From NCBI GenBank assembly GCA_030640485.1, contig DAOWJG010000108.1:1-5127 (forward strand): a stretch of 5,127 bases of DNA, read 5' to 3'. Position numbers and translations under genes: made by a program. Shown here piece after piece: positions 1 to 5,042 of the stretch (position 1 is the stretch's first letter; the number at the start of each line of letters is the position of its first letter). Origin of the DNA: Dehalococcoidales bacterium (GTDB lineage Bacteria; Chloroflexota; Dehalococcoidia; Dehalococcoidales; UBA5760). Under the pieces are notes generated by a model. That model searched no databases. It had not been told where the DNA came from and saw only the letters and a list, made by a program, of their open reading frames with translations.

Positions 1-8
1 CCCGATTA

Positions 9-851
9 TTAAACAGCCAGAGTGGATAGGTGCTTTATTCTCTTAAGTGCATTAGGATGACTACTGAAAAGCTCCATCATTTTATCAGCGGTGCGTAGTC
101 GCACCTTATTTTGGCGTAGTTCCATAAGTTCGTCATAGTCGATAGTGCCACTCATGTCCCGATCAACCTGAGATAGCTCTCTAATCTCACTCCAGGCCCG
201 GGAGGGGTCATTGAGGAAGAAGGCTTTAACTCCCCCCTCGACTTGCTTTAGTTCCTCACTACGCCTCAGGCGGGCATTCCCGTAAACCAGCTTATATAGT
301 GCAGAGGCCAGGTGATACGGCATGTTTCCCAGTTGAACACTGCCCAGATCGGCAGAGTACTCGCGTATCCTGGAGCCATAAAGCACCAGGAGATTGGTAA
401 CGAAATAGAGGAGAAAGGCACCGAGCCCAATTAAAACCGCGTAACCTCCGCCCTGCCTGCGACCACCGAAGGCTCCCCCCAACATAAAACTCCAGGCAAT
501 CCAGTACATTACCAGCGGTATGCCCGAAAGTAGGGTGATAACCAACATATCGCGGTTTTTGATATGAGACGTCTCGTGCCCGAGAACAGCCCTAAGTTCG
601 TCCTTATCAAGCAGGTTTAGGATGCCTCGAGTAACGCAAACTCGCCCGTCCCGCTGCGTCCGACCGAAGGCAATGGCATTGGGTATCGCTAACCGTGAGA
701 TGCCAACCTTAGGCTTGGGAAATTGAAGGTAATCAGTGGTGCGCTGGAAAGTAGTCTTACTTACCCCGCTTCTGGTACTCTGGGCACCAGGTGGCGTTGG
801 GACGGTCGGGGTTACGACACGCCCCACGCCAGTTCCACTTGCAGCTATCAC
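9..851 (-). CDS. htpX: HtpX-like M48 zinc metalloprotease, 5'-truncated (possible pseudogene)
   Basis: Family role: membrane-bound zinc endopeptidase that degrades damaged or misassembled membrane proteins. Seen, numbering from the GTG at 851: HETSH zinc/catalytic motif at residues 92-96, third ligand Glu164 in REYSAD, hydrophobic segments at about 102-124 and 137-159, an EF-hand-like loop at 230-241 (D-R-D-M-S-G-T-I-D-Y-D-E), and the conserved C-terminal SHPNALKRIKHL. HtpX-like sequence starts only near residue 40 (FPKPKVGI, then IPNAIAFGR). Residues 1-32 are a Thr/Pro/Gly-rich antiphase reading of the small gene at 757-930. The pair of membrane helices usual at the HtpX N-terminus is absent. 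The only in-frame ATG/GTG/TTG codons before the HExxH motif are GTGs at 851 and 827, both inside the other gene and without a Shine-Dalgarno; the next is the ATG of Met102, after the motif. The intact 240-codon remainder suggests recent truncation, a frameshifted fusion or an assembly fault. Family assignment is secure; functionality is doubtful. Confidence 0.8.
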   Translation of the reverse strand: MIAASGTGVGRVVTPTVPTPPGAQSTRSGVSKTTFQRTTDYLQFPKPKVGISRLAIPNAIAFGRTQRDGRVCVTRGILNLLDKDELRAVLGHETSHIKNRDMLVITLLSGIPLVMYWIAWSFMLGGAFGGRRQGGGYAVLIGLGAFLLYFVTNLLVLYGSRIREYSADLGSVQLGNMPYHLASALYKLVYGNARLRRSEELKQVEGGVKAFFLNDPSRAWSEIRELSQVDRDMSGTIDYDELMELRQNKVRLRTADKMMELFSSHPNALKRIKHLSTLAV

Positions 852-930
852 ACAGGAAAATATTCATTCCCAGCGCCTTCTTAAGTCTGAGAGAAATCCT
901 ATGTCTTAACGGAGGTTTTGTATACTTCAT
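757..930 (-). CDS. Small basic four-cysteine (putative zinc-binding) protein, 57 aa
   Basis: Not recognised as a named family. The frame encodes 57 residues from ATG 930, or 36 residues from an in-frame ATG at 867. The N-terminal part is strongly basic (KYTKPPLRHR, then SLRLKK). The C-terminal part has a CxxC pair (Cys27, Cys30), Cys38 and Cys49, with Trp32, Trp34 and Trp48 and the segment RNPDRPNATWCPEY. The spacing C-x2-C-x7-C-x10-C resembles a compact zinc knuckle; zinc binding is inferred, not shown. Start choice is open: ATG 867 has an AGAAGG-like site about nine bases upstream, whereas ATG 930 has only a weak AAAG before it but gives the coherent basic tail. A TAG lies in frame shortly before 930. 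The frame overlaps the open htpX frame by 95 bases in another phase, and here the composition (Cys, Trp, conserved-looking NPDRPNA) favours this frame as the real one. Nucleic-acid binding or a regulatory role would fit but is speculative. Confidence 0.6.
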   Translation of the reverse strand: MKYTKPPLRHRISLRLKKALGMNIFLCDSCKWNWRGACRNPDRPNATWCPEYQKRGK

Positions 931-1003
931 CTTTAAATTAGACTAATCCATCGCAAAATTTAAGGTGGTGTACCTGGTAAATAATTTCCTAAAACGTCTT
1001 TTC

Positions 1004-1032
1004 AGTTTATCATTTCAGGTGCTAACTAGCAA
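1004..1032 (-). promoter_or_regulatory. Candidate sigma70-type promoter for the minus-strand genes
   Basis: Read on the minus strand: a -35 TTGCTA (1032-1027), a 17-base spacer and a -10 TAAACT (1009-1004) preceded by TGA, giving an extended -10 character. Each hexamer matches four of six consensus bases. Transcription would start near 997, leaving about 65 bases before ATG 930 or 130 before ATG 867. Plausible by position and spacing only. Confidence 0.35.
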
Positions 1033-1038
1033 AAATTG

Positions 1039-1047
1039 TGATAGAAT
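1039..1047 (+). promoter_or_regulatory. Candidate extended -10 promoter element upstream of corA
   Basis: TGATAGAAT forms an extended -10 (TG-n-TAGAAT, five of six matches in the hexamer at 1042-1047). No good -35 hexamer stands 16-18 bases upstream, so it would rely on the TG extension. Initiation near 1054 would fall inside the dyad at 1051-1071, which would suit repression by a protein bound there. It competes as a candidate with the TATAAT at 1107-1112. Confidence 0.3.
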
Positions 1048-1050
1048 AGA

Positions 1051-1071
1051 GTGGTTTACTAAGTTTACCAC
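1051..1071. promoter_or_regulatory. Imperfect 21-bp dyad, operator-like
   Basis: Half-sites GTGGTttACT and AGTttACCAC are arranged around a single central base at 1061, with eight of ten positions pairing. The outer TGGT/ACCA and inner ACT/AGT arms have the size and symmetry of a dimeric helix-turn-helix operator. It lies between the two candidate corA promoters and immediately beside the minus-strand promoter. The regulator is unknown, and the symmetry could be chance in an AT-rich gap. Confidence 0.35.
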
Positions 1072-1088
1072 CTTAATACACCTTAATA
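1069..1088. repeat. Tandem direct repeat of CACCTTAATA (two copies)
   Basis: CACCTTAATA occurs twice head to tail at 1069-1078 and 1079-1088. The first copy overlaps the right arm of the dyad, and the second contains the TTAATA proposed as a -35 element. The sequence ACCACCTTAA (1067-1076) also has an exact inverted partner, TTAAGGTGGT, at 960-969. A 10-bp period places both copies on one face of the helix, as in some activator or repressor sites; function is inferred only. Confidence 0.4.
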
Positions 1089-1112
1089 AATAACCCAACA
1101 GTAAAATATAAT
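1083..1112 (+). promoter_or_regulatory. Candidate sigma70 promoter for corA and downstream genes
   Basis: A perfect -10 TATAAT at 1107-1112 is preceded at 18 bases by TTAATA (1083-1088, four of six matches to the -35 consensus). Start of transcription would be near 1119, giving a leader of about 44 bases that includes the corA ribosome binding site AAAGGA at 1148-1153. AT-rich surroundings make isolated TATAAT matches common, so this is moderate support. Confidence 0.4.
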
Positions 1113-1162
1113 TAGGTTTCTTGACCAAAGATTCCCAGTAATAAATAAAAGGATAATCGGAA

Positions 1163-2110
1163 ATGGCTGCCTCTCAGGTCAAAAAAGAGGAACAACTAAA
1201 TCTGCAGTCGCTCACCTGGGGTGACCTAACCTGGGTCGACATTGAGCATCCCACGGAAAAAGAGACCGAGTATCTGGCGCAACACTACTCCTTCCACCCC
1301 CTAGATTTAGATGACTGTCTCAGCCGAATACAGCGACCCAAAATAGACGAGTATAAAGACTATCTATTTTTAGTCTTACACTTCCCGATATTCAATAAAG
1401 AAGCCAGGGTAACTACCTCCAGCCAGGTATCGGTATTTATCGGCCAAAACTACCTCATTACCCTGCATAAAGGGGAACTCAAACCACTGGTAAAGCTGTT
1501 TAAGGAGTGCCAGATTGATGAGCAGTCACGACAAGAGCATTTTAGTGAGGGCTCTAGCTATCTCCTCTATCGTATAATTGACCGACTGGTTGACTACTGC
1601 CTGCCAATATCAAATAAGATGCTGGATAATATTGAGGACGTTGAAGACAAAATCTTCTCCAACCAAGCACGGAGTCAGATTAGGGAGATCTCCATGCTTC
1701 GGCGCGACATCATCTCCTTCCGCCGCATCATCTGGCCCATGAGGGCCGTCATCGGTAGCTTGGAGCCTAAGGCTCGCCGCTTTGCCAAGATGGACTTAGC
1801 CGTTTACTTTGGCGATACGGTTGACCACCTGGACAAGATTTGGGATGCCTTAGATGAATACAAAGAGATAATTGAAGGGCTAAATGATACCCATGATTCG
1901 CTGGCGACTAATCGCACCAATGAGGTTGTGCGGATACTGACTATCATCGCCACTATTCTCCTCCCCATTACTCTATTAGCCAGTATCTGGGGAATGAATA
2001 TTTCGCTGCCCTTCCAGGGCTCCAGCTACGCCCTGCTCTATATTATCCTTATCATGATAGCCATCATCGGTAGCATGCTCTACTTCTTCCGCCGCCAGCA
2101 CTGGATTTAA
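1163..2110 (+). CDS. corA: CorA-family magnesium/divalent cation transporter
   Basis: Inner-membrane pentameric channel-type transporter for Mg2+ (some relatives carry Co2+, Ni2+ or export Zn2+). Seen: 315 residues, within the usual family length. A soluble N-terminal domain has WVDIEHP (25-31) and SFHPLDLDDC (43-52), then IQRPKIDEYKDYLFLVLHF (56-74). A long charged helical stalk spans roughly 150-255. The family signature TNRTNEVVRILTIIATILLP leads into TM1 (about 256-276), ending in the GMN filter motif at 277-279 within SIWGMN. TM2 is about 289-308, followed by the basic tail FFRRQHWI. The periplasmic loop after GMN (ISLPFQGSSYA) lacks the acidic residues seen in Thermotoga-type CorA loops, so substrate preference is uncertain. 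The ATG has AAAGGA nine bases upstream. It is first in a run of closely spaced plus-strand genes and follows a control region with a possible operator, so metal-responsive control is conceivable but unproven. Confidence 0.93.
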   Translation: MAASQVKKEEQLNLQSLTWGDLTWVDIEHPTEKETEYLAQHYSFHPLDLDDCLSRIQRPKIDEYKDYLFLVLHFPIFNKEARVTTSSQVSVFIGQNYLITLHKGELKPLVKLFKECQIDEQSRQEHFSEGSSYLLYRIIDRLVDYCLPISNKMLDNIEDVEDKIFSNQARSQIREISMLRRDIISFRRIIWPMRAVIGSLEPKARRFAKMDLAVYFGDTVDHLDKIWDALDEYKEIIEGLNDTHDSLATNRTNEVVRILTIIATILLPITLLASIWGMNISLPFQGSSYALLYIILIMIAIIGSMLYFFRRQHWI

Positions 2111-2142
2111 GCATACGCCACCACTAGATTTAATCATAACTA

Positions 2143-2910
2143 ATGAATATCAAGGTTCTGGGTGCCCATAACTGCGAATCACAGAATACGAAACTTACTA
2201 CTCTATTGATTGACGATATCTTGGTTATCGATGCTGGTGCCCTTACCTCCAGCCTGTCTTTTCCGGCACAACGAAAGCTTAAGGCAATTCTGCTCACCCA
2301 TCAACACTATGACCACATTAAAGATGTCCCAACTATCGCCTTCAATTTTGCCATGGCCTGGGCAACCGTCAATATATACTCCACCCTACCCGTCTATAAA
2401 GCCCTGACTCTCATTCTAGGTAACAGTCTTTACCCCAATTTTCTGGAGTTTCCTGAGGATAAGCCTACCATCAAATTCACCACGTTAGAACCCTATAAGG
2501 CTAAACAAATCGAAGGCTACAGCGTACTCCCCCTCCCAGTAAATCACTCAACCCCCACCGTTGGCTACCAGATTACCTCCCCTGATGGTAAGACAGTATT
2601 CTATACCGGGGATACTGGCCCCGGTCTTAAAGACTGCTGGGAGTATATATCACCCCAACTACTCATTACCGAGGTTAGTGCCCCAAACCGGTTTGAAGAA
2701 CTTTACAAAAAGAGGGGGCACCTTACCCCCAATCTGCTCAAGCAGGAGCTAGCTAGTTTCCGAGAGCTTAAGGGCTACCTGCCCCAGGTAGTTATTGTCC
2801 ATATAAACCCTGGATTAGAGAAGAAAATAGAAGCTGAGATAGCCAGCGTAGCCCAAGACCTAAATCATCCCCTCACCCTGGGCTATGAGGGGATGCAGAT
2901 TAAGCTATAA
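2143..2910 (+). CDS. MBL-fold metallohydrolase, class II cyclic-nucleotide phosphodiesterase-like
   Basis: Cytoplasmic metallo-beta-lactamase-fold hydrolase; no signal peptide or membrane segment is visible. Seen over 255 residues: motif THQHYDH (52-58, the HxHxDH metal site), His135 in VNHSTP, Asp157 in YTGDTG, GHLTP (192-196) and His220 in VIVHINPG. The set LVIDAGALTSSL (27-38), a region ending ILGNSLYPNF (91-100), TEVSAPN (176-182), GHLTP and the late VHxxPG matches the pattern I know from class II cAMP phosphodiesterase-like proteins more than tRNase Z or glyoxalase II. The substrate may be a cyclic nucleotide or another phosphodiester; the sequence does not decide. It starts 32 bases after corA. 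No Shine-Dalgarno precedes ATG 2143, so translation may depend on coupling or be weak. The fold and metal site are secure; the subfamily is probable. Confidence 0.85.
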   Translation: MNIKVLGAHNCESQNTKLTTLLIDDILVIDAGALTSSLSFPAQRKLKAILLTHQHYDHIKDVPTIAFNFAMAWATVNIYSTLPVYKALTLILGNSLYPNFLEFPEDKPTIKFTTLEPYKAKQIEGYSVLPLPVNHSTPTVGYQITSPDGKTVFYTGDTGPGLKDCWEYISPQLLITEVSAPNRFEELYKKRGHLTPNLLKQELASFRELKGYLPQVVIVHINPGLEKKIEAEIASVAQDLNHPLTLGYEGMQIKL

Positions 2911-2918
2911 AAACCTAA

Positions 2919-2935
2919 AGGTGGTGAGGTAAATA
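2919..2935 (+). promoter_or_regulatory. Ribosome binding site arguing for an AUA start of the Mut7-C gene
   Basis: AGGTGG at 2919-2924 within AAAGGTGGTGAGG is the only Shine-Dalgarno-like stretch before the Mut7-C gene. It sits eight bases from the in-frame ATA at 2933-2935 but 26 bases from ATG 2951. An in-frame TAA at 2930-2932 rules out any start further upstream, including the GTG at 2924. Either a rare AUA start is used or an ATG was lost by a single G-to-A change or sequencing error. Confidence 0.4.
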
Positions 2936-2950
2936 AGCACCCCCAAATTT

Positions 2951-3427
2951 ATGGTTGACCACAATGTGGGTAAGCTAGCTAAGTGGCTGAGAATGCTGGG
3001 ATATGATACCCTATTCTTCAGTGGCGATAATGATTCCCGTATGGTAGCTATGGCTCAAGACGAAGACAGAGTGATATTAACTAAAGATACCCAGATTATG
3101 AAGCGGCGAGTAGTAACCAACGGACAAATTAAAATCATCCTTATTCAGAGTGATGAACCTGAGCTACAGATACATCAGGTGATAGATACTCTGGGCCTGA
3201 ACTCTCAGTTCAGGCCGTTTACCATCTGTCTGGAATGTAATCAGCCCCTGGTGGAAAAGGGTAAACATCAGGTAAAAGAGCTGGTGCCACCCTATGTTTT
3301 CCAGACGCAAAGCCAATATATGGAGTGCCCTACGTGTCACCGAATCTACTGGAGAGGCACCCACTGGCAGGCAATGACCGAAAAACTAAAGAGATTTATA
3401 AGCGGCTCAGTAGAAGAACAAACCTAG
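2951..3427 (+). CDS. Mut7-C PIN-like RNase domain protein with zinc ribbon
   Basis: Predicted single-domain nuclease of the Mut7-C family, a PIN-like RNase fold fused to a zinc ribbon; biological RNA targets are not known to me. Seen, numbered from ATG 2951: MVDHNVGKLAKWLRMLGYDT (1-20) with the first acidic residue Asp3, TKDTQ (44-48) with Asp46, then zinc ligands Cys93/Cys96 (CLEC) and Cys126/Cys129 (CPTC) followed by RIYWRGTHWQAM, the family's typical ending. Length is 158 residues, close to the family norm. The frame is open upstream as ATA-AGC-ACC-CCC-AAA-TTT, encoding STPKF directly before MVD. Homologues usually start with a KFLVD-like strand, and AGGTGG (2919-2924) lies eight bases before the ATA at 2933. 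True initiation may therefore be at AUA 2933, since ATG 2951 is 26 bases from that site. It follows the MBL gene by about 40 bases or less. Confidence 0.9.
   Translation: MVDHNVGKLAKWLRMLGYDTLFFSGDNDSRMVAMAQDEDRVILTKDTQIMKRRVVTNGQIKIILIQSDEPELQIHQVIDTLGLNSQFRPFTICLECNQPLVEKGKHQVKELVPPYVFQTQSQYMECPTCHRIYWRGTHWQAMTEKLKRFISGSVEEQT
3194..3216. repeat. Perfect inverted repeat (10-bp stem, 3-base loop) inside the Mut7-C gene
   Basis: GGCCTGAACT, loop CTC, then AGTTCAGGCC form an uninterrupted 10-bp stem. It encodes residues 82-89, the stretch between the PIN-like core and the zinc ribbon. No run of T follows (next bases GTTTACC), so it is not an ordinary intrinsic terminator. It could act at the RNA level (stability, pausing, processing) or be accidental. 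Confidence 0.7.
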
Positions 3428-3458
3428 TTAAAGTAGACATAATTAGGAGGCAGGGTAG

Positions 3459-4865
3459 ATGGAAGCCCCAAGTCGCTACGGGAAAGTAACCGATGACGTC
3501 CTAGTTTTACTATCTGAGATAGTTGGTGACAAGAATGTGCTAACCGGAGACGAACGAGAGAACTACTCCCAGGATGAGACACCCAAGCTAAAACCGGTTC
3601 TGCCCGAGGTAGTAGTAAAGCCAGAAGATACTGGCTCAGTAGCCAAGATACTAAGGCTAGCTAATGAGAGAAATATCCCGGTTACCCCCCGGGGTGGCGG
3701 CACCGGTATCTCCGGGGGGGCGGTGCCCATCTATGGAGGGATTGTCCTCTCGCTAGAGAGAATGAACAAGATACTGGAAATAGATAGGGATAACTTCGTG
3801 GCTACTGTTGAGCCCGGGGTTATCCTTTCTGATCTCTACCAGGCGGTGGAAGAGCAGGGGCTTTACTATCCCCTATACCCCGGGGAGACAAGCTCTTCTA
3901 TCGGCGGAAACGTCGCCACCAATGCCGGCGGCATGAGAGCCGTTAAATACGGAGTAACCAGGCACTTTGTCCTAGGACTGGAAGCAGTGTTGCCTACTGG
4001 AGAAGTCTTACCGACGGGGGGGAAGTTCGTCAAATGCTCCACTGGTTACGAACTGACCCAGCTAATTACTGGTTCAGAAGGAACCCTAGCGGTAATAACC
4101 AAGATCCTACTTAGGCTCATTCCCCCTCCCGGAAGAAAAGAAGTGCTCTTTATTCCCTTTAACAGCCTGGACGATGCTATTAAGTCTGTCCCCGATATAC
4201 TTAAGGAAGGAATACTCCCCACAGGTCTGGAGTTTATGGAGAGGGATATAATCAAGATGGTGGAGCAATATACCGGAAAAGAAATTCCCTTGCATGACTA
4301 TGACGCCTTTCTCATGATAATCGTGGAGGCAGATAGCGAAGAGGAGATTCACCGTATCGCCAGTCGCATTGGTGAAGTCTGCTTAAGTCACGGTGCCGTT
4401 GATGTCTTCATTCCCGGTAGCGAGAGAGCCAAGAGGAACCTCCTAGAGTTAAGGGAGAAGTTTTATCCCGCCATCTGTCATTTTGGAACGCCGGAGATAA
4501 TTGATGTCGTTGTCCCTCGCAGCCGGGTTGCCGAGTTTGTGGGGAAGGTAAAAGAAATGGCCAGTGAATACGGGATACCCCTTATCAGTTATGGACATGC
4601 CGGGGACGGTAATGTACACCTGCACCCTATGAGCCAGGGAACCGAGGAATCTGAGGCGAAGATAAAAGAGCTTCTTACCAAAATATTCGAGGTGGGAGTG
4701 TCATTAGGCGGGACAATATCCGGTGAGCACGGCCTCGGCATAGCCAAGAAGGATTACCTGCCTATTGCTTTCGATAAGGGTAAGATAGAGCTGATGAAGA
4801 GGATTAAGCAGGCCTTTGACCCCAACAACATTATGAACCCGGGTAAGGTCCTTGACCTGGAATAA
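3459..4865 (+). CDS. glcD: FAD-linked 2-hydroxyacid oxidase/dehydrogenase (GlcD family)
   Basis: Flavoprotein of the VAO/PCMH superfamily oxidising a 2-hydroxyacid such as glycolate, D-lactate or D-2-hydroxyglutarate to the 2-oxoacid. Seen over 468 residues, the full family length: FAD-binding VTPRGGGTGISGGAVP (75-90), VATVEPG (114-120), PGETSSSIGGNVATNAGG (141-158), KYGVTRHFVLGLEAVLPTGE (163-182), TGSEGTLAVITK (204-215). The C-terminal cap has YGHAGDGNVHLHPM (378-391) with His380, His387 and His389, GGTISGEHGLG (417-427) with Glu423/His424 (metal/substrate region in relatives), and FDPNNIMNPGKVL (453-465). AGGAGG at 3445-3450 lies eight bases before the ATG. It starts 31 bases after the Mut7-C stop, so co-transcription is likely. 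No GlcE or iron-sulfur GlcF partner gene is adjacent, so its electron acceptor is unclear (ETF or a separately encoded partner). The exact substrate cannot be read from sequence. Confidence 0.93.
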   Translation: MEAPSRYGKVTDDVLVLLSEIVGDKNVLTGDERENYSQDETPKLKPVLPEVVVKPEDTGSVAKILRLANERNIPVTPRGGGTGISGGAVPIYGGIVLSLERMNKILEIDRDNFVATVEPGVILSDLYQAVEEQGLYYPLYPGETSSSIGGNVATNAGGMRAVKYGVTRHFVLGLEAVLPTGEVLPTGGKFVKCSTGYELTQLITGSEGTLAVITKILLRLIPPPGRKEVLFIPFNSLDDAIKSVPDILKEGILPTGLEFMERDIIKMVEQYTGKEIPLHDYDAFLMIIVEADSEEEIHRIASRIGEVCLSHGAVDVFIPGSERAKRNLLELREKFYPAICHFGTPEIIDVVVPRSRVAEFVGKVKEMASEYGIPLISYGHAGDGNVHLHPMSQGTEESEAKIKELLTKIFEVGVSLGGTISGEHGLGIAKKDYLPIAFDKGKIELMKRIKQAFDPNNIMNPGKVLDLE

Positions 4866-4926
4866 CTGTAATCTTTTTGCCTTATGTCAAGTGTCCGCTG
4901 AACAAGTCACCTTTAATGGATGAGAG

Positions 4927-4955
4927 TTGACCATTACTTCTGATATTGCTACACT
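4927..4955 (+). promoter_or_regulatory. Sigma70-type promoter for the NnrE gene
   Basis: TTGACC (4927-4932, five of six to the -35 consensus), exactly 17 bases of spacer, then TACACT (4950-4955, four of six to -10). Transcription would begin near 4962, giving a leader of about 80 bases. It lies in the only sizeable gap of the plus-strand run, consistent with nnrE having its own promoter. I see no convincing intrinsic terminator for the upstream glcD in the same gap. Confidence 0.5.
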
Positions 4956-4990
4956 TCAAATGGCTAAAAGTAGCTCAAGCAGTTTATTTT

Positions 4991-5017
4991 TATACCAGAC
5001 GACTACGGTATACCAGA
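4991..5017. repeat. Direct repeat TATACCAGA, two copies at 18-base period
   Basis: TATACCAGA occurs at 4991-4999 and 5009-5017 in the leader before nnrE. The second copy overlaps the 8-bp perfect palindrome GGTATACC (5007-5014). Spacing is not an integral number of helical turns. It may be a regulatory site in the leader or chance. Confidence 0.35.
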
Positions 5018-5042
5018 GGAAATCAGTTCAAAAAAGGACATA

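Larger units (their letters stand above)
4866..5042. other. Intergenic region glcD to nnrE
   Basis: The 177 bases hold the promoter at 4927-4955, the TATACCAGA repeat and the nnrE ribosome binding site. A short ATG frame within it (encoding MAKSSSSSLFLYQ and a basic tail, ending just before the nnrE start) has no Shine-Dalgarno and no recognisable features, so I do not call it a gene. Confidence 0.5.

Noticed and set aside
968..1093. GTG-started 41-codon plus-strand frame in the divergent region
   Set aside because: It has an AAGG-like stretch too close to the start, runs through the candidate promoters and repeats, and its product shows no recognisable feature.
1121..1150. TTGACC resembling a -35 element just before corA
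   Set aside because: No acceptable -10 hexamer at 16-18 bases, and initiation would fall almost on the ribosome binding site.
2210..2407. Plus-strand 65-codon frame within the MBL gene
   Set aside because: It lies wholly inside a well-supported gene in another phase and its product has no recognisable motif.
2605..2626. ACCGGGG/CCCCGGT hairpin in the MBL gene
   Set aside because: It encodes the conserved GDTG metal-binding motif and flanking residues, so the short stem is explained by coding constraint and GC-rich codons.
2561..2752. Plus-strand 63-codon frame within the MBL gene
   Set aside because: Antiphase shadow of the region carrying the GDTG and GHLTP motifs; no independent ribosome site or motif seen.
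3164..3364. Minus-strand 66-codon frame opposite the Mut7-C gene
   Set aside because: Opposite a gene with intact zinc ligands; the product is unlike any family I recognise.
2746..3663. GCTAGCTA recurring three times (near 2746, 2971 and 3655)
   Set aside because: Each copy is the codon pair CTA-GCT for Leu-Ala followed by an A-starting codon in the reading frame; codon preference explains it.
4046..4352. Two minus-strand frames (69 and 81 codons) opposite glcD
   Set aside because: They overlap each other and conserved glcD coding sequence; typical antisense open frames.
4866..4926. Possible intrinsic terminator after glcD
   Set aside because: There is a short T run (CTTTTTG) but no stable stem before it.
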